DNA of 64,000 bases from Bacillus cytotoxicus (GCF_023715645.1 NZ_JAMBOP010000021.1:1-64000); one strand, 5' to 3'; counted from the first letter of the stretch, positions 8,054 to 17,845 are shown. The notes: generated from the sequence alone by a model not told the origin. Numbers and translations: made by a program.

Positions 8054-10052
8054 TGTCTACACTTCCTTCTGGCTTCATCAACATTTCGACTTGTACATGA
8101 GGGTCAGTACAAGTGAATACTAAAATGCCTGAACATTCTACAGGCACATCTTTTTTCTCAATACGTACAGCATGCAACACTTTGCTATCACTTTTTTGAG
8201 CCTCGGATCGCCCCAATAGTCCAACCGTATCTGGGAAAGAAATAAGCGTAATTTGCGCTGGGAATGGTGTCCCTACACTATCTTCTGATTCCCAATCTGC
8301 TGCTGAGATTTTCCCCCCTTCGGAAGCAACAAATAACTCTATTGTAAAAACAGCGACATTTTTCGCTAATTTCAATTGAAAGTGAACTTCTAAAGCACCA
8401 GTATCTAAATATTTTTGTAATGCAATCGTAAAACTATTGCCGCGCCCCCCTTTATTTATAGGGTTTCTTTGACCTCCAGCTCGATTACGACTCGACGCAC
8501 GCCGACCAAATCCAGTCGGTGGCAATAGCAACTTTCCGACATTACGTGCTAATATATTCACCCCTTGCTTTTCTTTCAATTCTTCCTTTGTTTCATAGGA
8601 AGCTTTCATCTTTCGGCGCACTTGTGAACGAATTTTCTCTACAATATCAAATGGCTTACTTTTGATAATAATATCCGTCCAAGACGTATGATCCGCCATC
8701 TCGCTTTTTCTTAAATACGCCTCTAAGTCAATGATATCATCATCTGGATTAAGTAATTTCATATTGGAATTTGGCACAAAAATAGCAATCAAATATTCAT
8801 GATCCTCCGTTGCACCAAGTCCTTTACACCATTCGCCATCCGTCTCGTAATTGACAATCATTCCTGGTCTTCGTGTATAAGCCATCAATGGTGCATTTTG
8901 CTCACCCATCGGATTTTTTTCATTCACACATGTAAACGGACTCGGACCATTCAGTGGTGCTAGCATATCTAGCTCCTTCTTCGTGAACTTTTTATATGCT
9001 ACTCGCCCCGCATTATTTACTTTATTATGTTCAAAATAATTACGAATTTGAATATCATTGACAAAATAACGATTTGATTTACCACCGAGTACAGCTGCGT
9101 TGTACATCATTTGTAGTTCAAGGAATAATGGTAAGAAATCATCCTTTTCCAGTCTCTCTCCATTGACATGTCCATCTAGATATTTGCCATAAGTATATTT
9201 TTTGTTAGCTAATCGCGGTGCATACCAACGTTGCATCGCTACACGAATGTAATCAACTGCATTGGATTCCCATGGTTTATTTTCATCCGGATGAATCTCA
9301 TGTTTAATAAGTAACTGCCGCTCATCAATAAACGGAATAATAATTTTCGTCCCTGTACGTTCCCCTTCGAATGGTTTAATAGAGAATGATTGTAAAATAT
9401 CACGAATCGTCGCTTCATCTGTAATTGGGATTGTATCATAACTATCTGGTGCTGCACGTTGACCCCACCAAGCAATTCCGCTCGAGACTTTCCTTTCAGA
9501 ATTTGGAATAATTGTATCTAGTAATTTCTCGTTTTCTACTAATGTCACAGCTAAACGATGCTCGTACTGACCATCGTCATTTAAAATACGTGAATAGTAA
9601 ACAACCAAACCAATGCCTACACGGAAATAGACAGTCTTCCCTAATCCCCAAGACCCACCAGCACCTGGTGTTTCTTGCGCCATACTAATCCCATAAATCA
9701 GTTTGAAAATATTTCCGTTTGGCGAATGTTTAAAGTCTAATGAACCCGTTAATCCAGTTGTGTTGGCATCTTCAATATAAATCGCTTTTTGTGGAGAGGC
9801 TCCAAACTTTTCGTTTAATCGATCTGTAATTCCATCTAAATGCTTAGCAAAGCTTGGAACATTAACATCCTTGATCCCAACGTCCACATACACAGAATCG
9901 TGCCCTTCTACAAGAATACCCGCATCTAAACTATTTTGCACAGCTTCACGTACAAGTAAATCTAAAATCGGCAAATCGTTATTTTGAATAAGTTTTAATA
10001 ATGAATTACCCGATTGGGACATCTTTCCAAATTCTGCAATCTCGATTTGCAT
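8046..10052 (-). CDS. MORC/MutL-like GHKL ATPase
   Basis: A 668-residue protein with the GHKL ATP-binding fold in the first 270 residues. The N box is REAVQNSLDAG (35-45, catalytic Glu36, Mg-binding Asn40), the G1 box is YIEDANTTGLTG (about 92-103), and the G2 lid is GAGGSWGLGKT (130-140). The rest is a long C-terminal region with a basic, glycine-rich stretch (RRASSRNRAGGQRN) near residue 520. Iyer, Abhiman and Aravind described such prokaryotic MORC-like ATPases in restriction-modification neighbourhoods with Z1 helicases. I infer an ATP-dependent DNA clamp or gate. It abuts the Z1 gene (overlap of one base). Confidence 0.9.
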   Translation of the reverse strand: MQIEIAEFGKMSQSGNSLLKLIQNNDLPILDLLVREAVQNSLDAGILVEGHDSVYVDVGIKDVNVPSFAKHLDGITDRLNEKFGASPQKAIYIEDANTTGLTGSLDFKHSPNGNIFKLIYGISMAQETPGAGGSWGLGKTVYFRVGIGLVVYYSRILNDDGQYEHRLAVTLVENEKLLDTIIPNSERKVSSGIAWWGQRAAPDSYDTIPITDEATIRDILQSFSIKPFEGERTGTKIIIPFIDERQLLIKHEIHPDENKPWESNAVDYIRVAMQRWYAPRLANKKYTYGKYLDGHVNGERLEKDDFLPLFLELQMMYNAAVLGGKSNRYFVNDIQIRNYFEHNKVNNAGRVAYKKFTKKELDMLAPLNGPSPFTCVNEKNPMGEQNAPLMAYTRRPGMIVNYETDGEWCKGLGATEDHEYLIAIFVPNSNMKLLNPDDDIIDLEAYLRKSEMADHTSWTDIIIKSKPFDIVEKIRSQVRRKMKASYETKEELKEKQGVNILARNVGKLLLPPTGFGRRASSRNRAGGQRNPINKGGRGNSFTIALQKYLDTGALEVHFQLKLAKNVAVFTIELFVASEGGKISAADWESEDSVGTPFPAQITLISFPDTVGLLGRSEAQKSDSKVLHAVRIEKKDVPVECSGILVFTCTDPHVQVEMLMKPEGSVDNG

Positions 10053-12949
10053 TACTCTTTTCCTTCTTCCATTTCAGACTCACCCATTAGGTTTTCAATA
10101 CAAATCGACAATTTTGTCGCCAAATTTTTACCCGAACGATATCCTGGCACAAATAAACTAACACCAATTAGATCTTCTGAAGCATTTAAGTTATAACGTC
10201 TATTAGCTTCTTTTGTATTTGAACTTTTCCCTTTTTCAAATTTCGACTCTTGGTCAATACGATATAAAAGCAGCTGCGGCGTTAAACCAAGCCCAGCAGC
10301 TTTACGCAGTTCATTAACAACACTTTTCTTTGGTTGTTTTTGATCAATTTCTTCTAATTGATCTTCGATACGTGCTCGCTCTGCTTTCCCAGCTTGCGTT
10401 AACTTGAATTCCTCTTGAATCGATTCATATATCTCTTTCGTCATATCTGCATATAAATCCGATGGTGCACGTAACACACCAATATTAATTTTTGCGCCAG
10501 TTGCAGAACCACGACGACTACGTGTAATTAGCCCTACACCACGACCACCGACTGTCCATTGTTTTTTATGTGAGTCATCATCTAACTTACCGCTACCAGA
10601 TAACACGACGTTCCAATTTGTAAAGCCGGCTTCCGCTTCTTTCTTTTGATACCATTCAAAGAAGGGTTCCATATTGTAGAATTCGCTCTGTTCATTAAAC
10701 TTGAATTTACGGAAAAAGTCATCCATAATTTGTTGGAACGGCACATCTTCCCAATAAAGACCACGACTATTACGCGTTTCGTTTGGCGTGTCTAGACGAT
10801 TTAAAAAGTGCTCTGTTACTTCGATGTTTTGTCTTTGAATGGCTGCATCATCATCAAATAAAATTGTTTGACTCGATGTCCCAGAGAAGTCTAAATCAAT
10901 TTCTTCTGCACTTTGCATACGATTTTTTGCTGTGATACGTAGCCATGATAGTTTTGGTGAGTTTTTAATTTTTGGTCCGTACTCGTTGGCATCCATACCT
11001 TCTAAAATATATGTTTCAATATCCTCACGCAGTTCTTCCTCAAGTGTCGCCATAAATCTAAACTTCGCCTCTGTATCCGTTGTTAACCAAATACGTGGTA
11101 ACATTTCATAGCCTTTACGATAACCAAAGAAACGCCCCATTTGCAATAATGTATCTACCTGAGAAGTCGTACGAAGGAAATATGTACTTACTAATCCTTC
11201 AATTGTTAAACCGCGTGATAACGTACTACCGCCAATAACAATAAATGCTGGCGCTGGTGCTGGATAATTCGGTGATTTCATATCTGGATAAGCTAAACGG
11301 ACATGCTCTAAATCTTCCGTGATCCCATTATTTGCACAGTTATCGATACATAAATGAAGACCGTCATGATATTCCAATCGTTTTGTATCTTCTAACACAT
11401 TTATATGAGAAGGATGATTACGGATTAAACGCTTTAACTCTTCCTCAATTTTTTCAAATGGCGGATAGCCTTTCACATTATCTTTATTTGGGTACACTTC
11501 AAATTCCATTTCGAAATCTTCTTTTGTAAACTTTTTCTGTTCTTGTTCATATAGTACACGACACGATTTAATAATTTCCACTTTCGATGTACTATGAAAA
11601 TAACTGTTAATTAAATCCGCAAAAATTTGATGATGTATTTGCTTTTGACCCGTATGTACAAGCATACTAATCGGCTTTTTATATTTACGATAACGCATAA
11701 TCGAAGTCGCTAATAAAAACCAATGAAGTGCATCTTCAAATGATTTCGGTAAATAAAATTCCTCTTCTTTATGGATACTCTTGACTAAATCACGTTCATT
11801 ATTTGTAATTTCACGGACCATTGGTAACCCACGATAATATTCATCACTCTCTAATCCAAAAATTTGTTTTGCACCAAAATATTCTTTCGCTGGATTTAGT
11901 ACCGCAACAAAATCACGTGGATATAGGGACTCTTCCGAAGCCTCATTTAAAAAGTTAGCATAAGGTGTAGCTGTGTAACTGATGTAATTCATACTTAACG
12001 GTTTCGAACCATCATTTGCTTGAATATTCACTAGCTCTACAATTGCTTTATTCAATGCTGTACGTTCTGCCAATGAATCATTTACATCATTTGTATTGAT
12101 TCCGCCTTGGTCCGATTCATCATCAATGATTAAAATACGCATTTGCGAAAGCTTTTTGCCATCTTCTTTTAACCAAAGGATTAAATCATTTAAACGTGTT
12201 TTATTTTTCAAACATACATTTAAGTAACGCTCACGTGACCCCTTATTTAATAAAAGGCTGCTGACTTTATGCGAAGAACCTGGCTTTAATGAAAGCTGAC
12301 TTAAACGTTCCCAAGAAAGATTACCTGACGTTTTTAAATCACTCATTAAACGATGTTCTGTTTGTTTACGCAAATTTTCGATTGTTCCGGATAAAACAAT
12401 AAATAAATTAAACTCCCAATCAGCAGCCATTGCCATTAATCCAGCCATACTTGCTGTTTTACCAGACTGCACATGACCAATAGTTAAACCTTTGATCGGA
12501 TTCTCAGTCTCTACTCGTAGCTTTCTTAAAATACTGATTGTTGTATTTTCAATATCTTTTACCGATTCATCAGTCCAGCCTTGTTGGATTAGCTTGTTCT
12601 TATATAATTGCCAACTACTCGCCGCGCCACCTGGGATCGTCAAATCATTATCTTGACGACGACTTAAAATACGATTATTGTAAATTTTCTCTTCAATCAT
12701 TTGTTCACGCTCTGCTGCTTCACGCAAAAACTCTACAATCGCTAACCAAATTGGTGCATTCAAATCTTCAGGAATCATATCATCTTCTTGTAATTGTTCG
12801 AGTTTATTTTGTAGCCCTTCTTCATCCTGCTTGCCGTAATATTTAATAAAATCCCAGTCGCGCCCTTTATTACGCAACTTTTCGACTACCATTCGATGCT
12901 CATCATATTTTGGAGAAGAAAAATCGTTCATCACGTTTATCATGTCCAT
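10052..12949 (-). CDS. Z1-domain superfamily II helicase-like protein
   Basis: A 965-residue protein. Motif I is GHVQSGKT (158-165), motif II is IIDDESD (274-280). The conserved Z1 segment follows in the middle of the protein (GGSTLSRGLTIEGL, about 590), and the arginine-finger motif QMGRFFGYR comes shortly after. These are the hallmarks of Z1, a helicase-like domain known from restriction-modification operons. AGAGAGG lies 8 bases before ATG 12949. It is the first gene of the five-gene operon and is probably the translocase. A terminator (13035-13067) lies just upstream, so the operon most likely has its own promoter in the 85 bases between. Confidence 0.92.
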   Translation of the reverse strand: MDMINVMNDFSSPKYDEHRMVVEKLRNKGRDWDFIKYYGKQDEEGLQNKLEQLQEDDMIPEDLNAPIWLAIVEFLREAAEREQMIEEKIYNNRILSRRQDNDLTIPGGAASSWQLYKNKLIQQGWTDESVKDIENTTISILRKLRVETENPIKGLTIGHVQSGKTASMAGLMAMAADWEFNLFIVLSGTIENLRKQTEHRLMSDLKTSGNLSWERLSQLSLKPGSSHKVSSLLLNKGSRERYLNVCLKNKTRLNDLILWLKEDGKKLSQMRILIIDDESDQGGINTNDVNDSLAERTALNKAIVELVNIQANDGSKPLSMNYISYTATPYANFLNEASEESLYPRDFVAVLNPAKEYFGAKQIFGLESDEYYRGLPMVREITNNERDLVKSIHKEEEFYLPKSFEDALHWFLLATSIMRYRKYKKPISMLVHTGQKQIHHQIFADLINSYFHSTSKVEIIKSCRVLYEQEQKKFTKEDFEMEFEVYPNKDNVKGYPPFEKIEEELKRLIRNHPSHINVLEDTKRLEYHDGLHLCIDNCANNGITEDLEHVRLAYPDMKSPNYPAPAPAFIVIGGSTLSRGLTIEGLVSTYFLRTTSQVDTLLQMGRFFGYRKGYEMLPRIWLTTDTEAKFRFMATLEEELREDIETYILEGMDANEYGPKIKNSPKLSWLRITAKNRMQSAEEIDLDFSGTSSQTILFDDDAAIQRQNIEVTEHFLNRLDTPNETRNSRGLYWEDVPFQQIMDDFFRKFKFNEQSEFYNMEPFFEWYQKKEAEAGFTNWNVVLSGSGKLDDDSHKKQWTVGGRGVGLITRSRRGSATGAKINIGVLRAPSDLYADMTKEIYESIQEEFKLTQAGKAERARIEDQLEEIDQKQPKKSVVNELRKAAGLGLTPQLLLYRIDQESKFEKGKSSNTKEANRRYNLNASEDLIGVSLFVPGYRSGKNLATKLSICIENLMGESEMEEGKE

Positions 12950-13034
12950 TATTATGTACCTCTCTTTCTATCTTTTAAAAATACTTCATTATTTCATACA
13001 TAATACTAATCTCATTTTAACATTTTAATATAGT

Positions 13035-13067
13035 AAAAAAGCAGCAAATTGAATTGCTGCTTTTTTT
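13035..13067 (-). terminator. Terminator between the methylase and Z1 units
   Basis: AGCAGCAA / TTGCTGCT stem with T runs on both sides, 85 bases upstream of the Z1 start. It would end transcription coming from the two methyltransferases, or act bidirectionally. Confidence 0.75.
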
Positions 13068-13260
13068 CATATTATACTTATAAAATTTAGTAACTACTCA
13101 GCTATACCTTTTAGAAATTTAGAAAAGGGTATGATTTTAGTGAAGATGTGTCTTTCTATTACTTATAAATTCATTTTTTGGCATATAGACTGCTGTCATA
13201 CAAACACAACAGGAGCCTGCACTTATTGTCTACTTTTGTTTTCAAGCCTTGCACGTGGCA

Positions 13261-15142
13261 ATCGAGTAGGAGGGGGTGATTAACCCCCGACCTCTCACAC
13301 CACCGTACATACGGTTCCGTATACGGCGGTTCAAATCAAGTCTGACGCAGATATTCGTAACGTAAATATAGACTTCTGAGCCCTTGACGACTCCAATAGG
13401 AGTTGTCAAGAGTTTTGCTTACTATCGGACTGTTACTCACTCGCCAATACCCCTTGCGCGAGTTCCCCCATTCATACGCCTTCTGTGACGAAGCACCTAG
13501 CTTTTTCAGGTTCTTTGTCCTCGTCCTAGGCAGTTTCCACATTTTCCACACGCATTGTCGAAGTCTCCTCCGAATCCACGAGTCTAATTGTTGGATGATA
13601 CTCCTCGTATCAATTAGCGCAAAATATCCTAGCCATCCAGTCAAGTATTGGTTTAGTTTCTTGATCCTATCTCCCATTGAGATACTCCGCTTTCGTGAAG
13701 TTAATTCTCTTATTTTCGCTTTCACGCGTTTTAATGTTTGTTTTGCTAGACGAATTTTAGGATTTTTACCGTTCCTAGTAAATGTGAATCCTAGGAATTT
13801 ACGGTTCCACGGGCGGTCATACATGGACTTTTCCTTGTTTACTTTCAGTTTTAATTTCCCTTCAATAAACATAGTAATGCCTTCCATAACACGTCTCGCA
13901 GCTTTCCTTGAACGCACAAAGATATTACAGTCGTCTGCGTACCTTACGAAATGAAGGTTCCTATCCTCCAATTCTTTGTCTAGTTCATCTAACATAATAT
14001 TAGATAGGAGTGGACTTAAAGGACCACCTTGTGGGGTTCCTTCCACGCTTCGTTGAAACATACCACCAATCATAATGCCTGATTGAAGGAATTTCCGAAT
14101 GAGCTTGAGTAGTATTCTGTCTTTTATCCTTCGCTCTAGAATCCCCATGAGTTTATCATGGTTGACTTTATCGAAGAATTTCTCTAAGTCTATATCAACT
14201 ACCCATGTATATCCGTCTTGGATATACAATTTTGCTTTTCGTACAGCTTGATGACCTTGCTTATTTGGACGAAATCCATAACTATTATCTGAAAAGCCAG
14301 GGTCATATATACGCGTGAGCACTTGGGCGATTGCCTGTTGAATAAATCGGTCTCGAACAGTTGGAATACCTAATAACCGAACACCACCGTTTGGTTTCGG
14401 GATTTCGACACGACGAACGGGTTCTGGTTCGTAGGTTCCATTCACCAGGGATTCTTTCAATTGATGCCAATGGTCTAGGACATACGGTCGCAGGTTTTGG
14501 ACTGTCATTTTGTCTACACCATGACTTCCCTTGTTTCTCTCTACTCGCTTTAATGCTTGTATTAAGTTGTCTCGTTCTAGAATCTGATTCATCAACATTG
14601 TTGCGTTCCTTTCTACGTGAACAAGTTGTTCTATTTATACCCCTACATACTCAGCCCTCAAGAAGTCCCCCGTGTATTCACCACTTCCTCCTTCAAGTAA
14701 GTTCCTTTATAGAATTGTCTGCTTCATCATATATAGTGATAGTCTAGTTCTTGTTCTTCTTCATTTGTTCAGCCCTTCCTTGAATTCTCGAGTATTCAAG
14801 TACTATGGCTTCTGATGATTCAACCACTCATCGCTGAATGGGTTACTAAGTGTACTTAGCTTGTTCATCAGACCTCCCCGGGTAAGAATGTACTCTTTCA
14901 CTCCATGTCCCCACTTCATTTACTCTGTATCACCTTTGGCAGTAAGAACTTTGTCTTGTTCCGCAGACTCATTCAATGATACCTAGCCTTGTATGAAGTT
15001 CGTGTTCCTTGGGGCAGAGTTTTGCCGCCGACTTCCTTCAGATTCCACGTCACCATGGACACCCTTGTCTTAAGCTAACCCCTACTACTGCCTTCGAGGC
15101 TCGGGACTTTCACCCTAGAGAATACACCCATGCCGGGCGCAC
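13261..15142 (-). mobile_element. Group IIC intron, complete
   Basis: Minus-strand 5' end GTGCGCCCGGCATGGGTG (15142 downward), a typical bacterial group II intron start; the 3' end CTACTCGAT stops at 13261. The domain V/VI region lies at about 13261-13335, including the stem around GTATACGG/CCGTATGTACGG. The 1,882-bp length and the splice points are fixed by comparison with uninterrupted copies of the host repeat, where GGCA joins directly to GGAAAAGG. The maturase sits in domain IV. The 5' exon contains a terminator-like stem (CTGGCG/CGGTCAG, then GGCCTTTTCC), the preferred site of class C introns. Confidence 0.9.
13336..14598 (-). CDS. ltrA: Group II intron reverse transcriptase/maturase (class C)
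   Basis: A 420-residue protein. RT motifs: GIPTVRDRFIQQAI, GFRP, the DIDLEKFFDKVNHD block, EGTPQGGPLSPLLSNI, and the catalytic FVRYADDCNIF. A maturase (X) domain follows, with KFLGFTF and the later GYFALIDTR...LDSWIRRRLRQ. The protein ends without an HNH endonuclease domain, which is the rule for class C introns. It splices its own intron and reverse-transcribes it into DNA targets. The reading frame is intact, so the intron may still be mobile. Start: ATG 14598 or the second Met four codons later. Confidence 0.93.
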   Translation of the reverse strand: MLMNQILERDNLIQALKRVERNKGSHGVDKMTVQNLRPYVLDHWHQLKESLVNGTYEPEPVRRVEIPKPNGGVRLLGIPTVRDRFIQQAIAQVLTRIYDPGFSDNSYGFRPNKQGHQAVRKAKLYIQDGYTWVVDIDLEKFFDKVNHDKLMGILERRIKDRILLKLIRKFLQSGIMIGGMFQRSVEGTPQGGPLSPLLSNIMLDELDKELEDRNLHFVRYADDCNIFVRSRKAARRVMEGITMFIEGKLKLKVNKEKSMYDRPWNRKFLGFTFTRNGKNPKIRLAKQTLKRVKAKIRELTSRKRSISMGDRIKKLNQYLTGWLGYFALIDTRSIIQQLDSWIRRRLRQCVWKMWKLPRTRTKNLKKLGASSQKAYEWGNSRKGYWRVSNSPIVSKTLDNSYWSRQGLRSLYLRYEYLRQT

Positions 15143-15250
15143 GGAAAAGGCCCTGACCGCTCCTATGCATCGCCAGTCCCTCTCGACCATTTTAAAAAAT
15201 GCTTTTCTGTCGGTTTTTCATAAAGTAACTGGGTAGTTACAAAATTTATA

Positions 15251-16717
15251 TTAATTTTCATGTATATATTTTAATAAAGCATTGGCAATTCCCCTACTCA
15301 TAAGCGGTGGAACTGAATTACCAATCTGCATATAAGTTTTTGTAAAAGAACCTTTTAAAAAATAATCGTCTGGAAAAGATTGAATTCTAGCTGCTTCCCT
15401 AGGTGTTAATCCCCTAGCTTGAGTCGGATGAACATACATATTACAATCAAATTTCATATGTGCTGTGATTGTTTTACACAGTTCCTTATACACCAATTTA
15501 AAATACTTATCTTTAAAGATATGATTCCTATTTTTATAAGGCATAATATCCGCTATTTTAGGATCATCAGACTTATCTCCTTGATGCATACGGCCAAAGA
15601 TTTCAATATCCCTATCATTATTATAACGGGCTTTATGATTAAAAATTATATTGCTGTCTTCATCATTAATCAAAGATAAGTATTCATTTTTTTGATAATT
15701 AGGGTGTACAGCAACTTTCATACCACTTTCTTCTGTATCTAAATCCGTTGCATTTTTAATTCGTAAAGCTTCTAGTTTAGGAAGATCTCTAATTGCATCT
15801 TCAAGAACAAATCTTTTTGATGAAAAATTATTTTCAAGATTAATCTCGTCAAAAATAGAAGCATTGTTAATCCCTATTCTATTCCCAATAAAAATTAATC
15901 TTTTTCTGTTTTGAGGAACTCCAAAGTCAGCAGAATTCAGTATTTCATAATGGACATCATAACCAATAGAAGCAAAATCCTCTACAACTTGTGCTGCTAC
16001 TGAAAGCATTCCAGTTACATTTTCCATTACGAAAAACTTTGGCTGTACGTTTCCTACAACTTTCACAAAGCTTTTATATAATTTATTCCGTGGGTCATCA
16101 ATTATTCGTTGACGGTTCGCGGTACTAAAACCTTGACAAGGTGGTCCCCCTATTACTACATCTATGTCTTTAAACCTCAATTTACTTTGTATCTCATCAA
16201 TAATATTATTGATATCATCCTCATAAATAAACTCGTTTGGAATTTCTGGATGATTAAAGGAATACGTCTCTATACAAGCTGGTTCAATATCATTTGCAAA
16301 TGCAATTTTAAATCCTAATTGCTTAAAACCTAAAGACATTCCTCCTGCACCACAAAATAAATCAACTAGTGTAGGTTTGTTTGCTATTTCTTCTTTTTGC
16401 ATCAAATTTAATCGACAATGCACACAATATTTGTGTACCAAACATGGCTGATCTTTACTATGATTAATTTTGCTTATCAACGAAACGAATACATCAGAAC
16501 TAACATTCAAGTTATCTTCAACAAAAGCTAACAACGCTTTAAATTCACTACCATTTTCAATAATCCCTAATTCTAACAGGATATTAATAATTTCTTTTTC
16601 ACTCAAGTTACCTGCACTTGATTTTGTTTTTTCCAAAACACCGATTAATTCTTTTAATTCAGTAATAAAAGCTTTTTTTAATTTATTACTGGTAATTTCC
16701 ATGAATTTGCAATTCAT
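15251..16717 (-). CDS. C5-cytosine DNA methyltransferase with N-terminal extension
   Basis: Start taken at ATG 16717 (488 residues), which has GGTGAT 4 bases upstream; an ATG at 16738 is also in frame. About 120 extra residues, containing a short CxxC-like CVHCR, precede the catalytic domain. Motif I is DLFCGAGGMSLGF, motif IV GGPPCQGFS (catalytic Cys), motif VI ENVTGML, motif VIII QNRKRLIFIG, and motif X QIGNSVPP near the end. It overlaps the other methylase gene. Paired C5 methylases next to McrBC-like genes occur in LlaJI and BsuMI, where each can methylate one strand of the site. The MITE begins 3 bases beyond its stop. Confidence 0.93.
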   Translation of the reverse strand: MNCKFMEITSNKLKKAFITELKELIGVLEKTKSSAGNLSEKEIINILLELGIIENGSEFKALLAFVEDNLNVSSDVFVSLISKINHSKDQPCLVHKYCVHCRLNLMQKEEIANKPTLVDLFCGAGGMSLGFKQLGFKIAFANDIEPACIETYSFNHPEIPNEFIYEDDINNIIDEIQSKLRFKDIDVVIGGPPCQGFSTANRQRIIDDPRNKLYKSFVKVVGNVQPKFFVMENVTGMLSVAAQVVEDFASIGYDVHYEILNSADFGVPQNRKRLIFIGNRIGINNASIFDEINLENNFSSKRFVLEDAIRDLPKLEALRIKNATDLDTEESGMKVAVHPNYQKNEYLSLINDEDSNIIFNHKARYNNDRDIEIFGRMHQGDKSDDPKIADIMPYKNRNHIFKDKYFKLVYKELCKTITAHMKFDCNMYVHPTQARGLTPREAARIQSFPDDYFLKGSFTKTYMQIGNSVPPLMSRGIANALLKYIHEN

Positions 16718-17666
16718 TAATATCACCAACTTGTCCATTAATTGTGTTTAATATTTGCATTGCGAGGTGATATGCTACATTAACAGTTACAGCATTTCCA
16801 AACTGTTTATAAGCTTGACTATCAGAAACCACTATTTCATAATCTGGATTTTCTTGGAACCCTTGCAAGCGAGCACATTCCCTCGGAGTAAGTCTTCTAA
16901 CTGCAGTTTTCCCAGCCTCTTCTGCCAATTGACTAGGCTGTGTCACATAATTATCTTGACTAGCTCTATGCATCTTTGCCATAGTTGCACACAAGGGGCG
17001 AGCAACACTTAAATCGATTTCGGCTTTCGCTCTATAAGTCTTGGTCCCTTCAGCAAGTATAGTTGGCAATATTTTATGAGATAAATAATACTTACTTGGT
17101 ACATTTTCCTCTAAGACATCTTGTAATGTTTTAACTAAAGGAATCGGTTGAGGAAACTCAAATTGTACATTTAAATCTTCCCTAAAACCTACAATAAAAA
17201 TACGATTACGGGTTTGAGGGACACCATAATTAGCACTATTTAATACTTGAGCGTGAATGTTATAACCAGCAGTTCGTAACTTTTCTGTTATCACCGCATA
17301 GGTTCTTCCATTATCATGTGTTGTTAAAGTTCTAACATTTTCTAAAACCACTATTTTTGGTCTATGATGTAAAATAATTTGTTCAATATTAAAAAATAAG
17401 GTTCCTCTTGTATCATTAAATCCTTGTTGTTGTCCCATCATGCTAAATGGTTGGCATGGAAAACCACCGATTAGTACATCATGACTAGGTATCTCAGTTA
17501 CCTCTATATCATTTAAATCGCCATGAACAATATGTTTTCCAATATTATGTTCATATGATTGAACAGCAAATTTATCAAAATCATTGGCCCAAATCACATT
17601 AAATCCCGCTTGTATAAAGCCTAAATCTAATCCGCCACAACCACTAAATAAAGATACAACATTCAC
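16686..17666 (-). CDS. C5-cytosine DNA methyltransferase
   Basis: A 326-residue Dcm-type enzyme. Motif I SLFSGCGGLDLGF is at the very N-terminus, motif IV GGFPCQPFS carries the catalytic Cys, motif VI ENVRTL, motif VIII QTRNRIFIVG, and motif X KQFGNAVTV lies near the C-terminus. It transfers methyl from SAM to C5 of cytosine. Its start overlaps the RHH gene by 4 bases and its end overlaps the second methylase by about 32 bases, so the three form one transcript. Its target-recognition region differs from that of its neighbour, fitting separate half-sites. Confidence 0.95.
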   Translation of the reverse strand: MNVVSLFSGCGGLDLGFIQAGFNVIWANDFDKFAVQSYEHNIGKHIVHGDLNDIEVTEIPSHDVLIGGFPCQPFSMMGQQQGFNDTRGTLFFNIEQIILHHRPKIVVLENVRTLTTHDNGRTYAVITEKLRTAGYNIHAQVLNSANYGVPQTRNRIFIVGFREDLNVQFEFPQPIPLVKTLQDVLEENVPSKYYLSHKILPTILAEGTKTYRAKAEIDLSVARPLCATMAKMHRASQDNYVTQPSQLAEEAGKTAVRRLTPRECARLQGFQENPDYEIVVSDSQAYKQFGNAVTVNVAYHLAMQILNTINGQVGDINELQIHGNYQ

Positions 17667-17845
17667 TTGATTTCACCTCTCCTATGAATATAATCAATTA
17701 TCCAATCTCTAATCACAATTGATGCATACTCATTATTTTTATGAAGCATATTCATAAATTCTTCTTTTAATTGAGGTTCAATCGTTACTTCTATCTTTGC
17801 AGTTTTCTTTTTCCCTTTCGGTCTTCCTACAGATTTATCACTCAA
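17663..17845 (-). CDS. Ribbon-helix-helix (CopG-like) regulator
   Basis: A 60-residue protein. After a basic arm (GRPKGKKK) comes a beta strand KIEVTIEPQL, then two helices (KEEFMNMLHKN and SIVIRDWIIDYI), the RHH fold of small DNA-binding repressors. It is first in the methylase operon and faces the divergent mcrB-like promoter. Two similar inverted repeats in the shared upstream region (17892-17911 and 17939-17958) are plausible operators. I infer that it times restriction versus modification when the system enters a new cell. Confidence 0.75.
   Translation of the reverse strand: MSDKSVGRPKGKKKTAKIEVTIEPQLKEEFMNMLHKNNEYASIVIRDWIIDYIHRRGEIK

Larger units (their letters stand above)
13090..15240. 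mobile_element. MITE copy 1, interrupted by a group II intron
   Basis: The left end begins GTAACTACTCAG (13090) and the right end finishes GGGTAGTTAC (15240). The flanking 8-mer AAAATTTA occurs at 13082-13089 and again at 15241-15248, a perfect target duplication. Removing the intron (13261-15142) leaves a 269-bp element that aligns along its length with the copies at 43890, 45914 and 52731. It has no coding capacity. It lies 3 bases from the methyltransferase duplication edge, between the methylase and Z1 units. Confidence 0.88.

Noticed and set aside
13336-14598. A reverse transcriptase in a defence island, possibly a retron or DRT-type defence RT
   Set aside because: It lies in domain IV of an intron with both ends mapped, has a maturase domain and matches class C intron proteins, so it is a selfish element rather than a defence gene.
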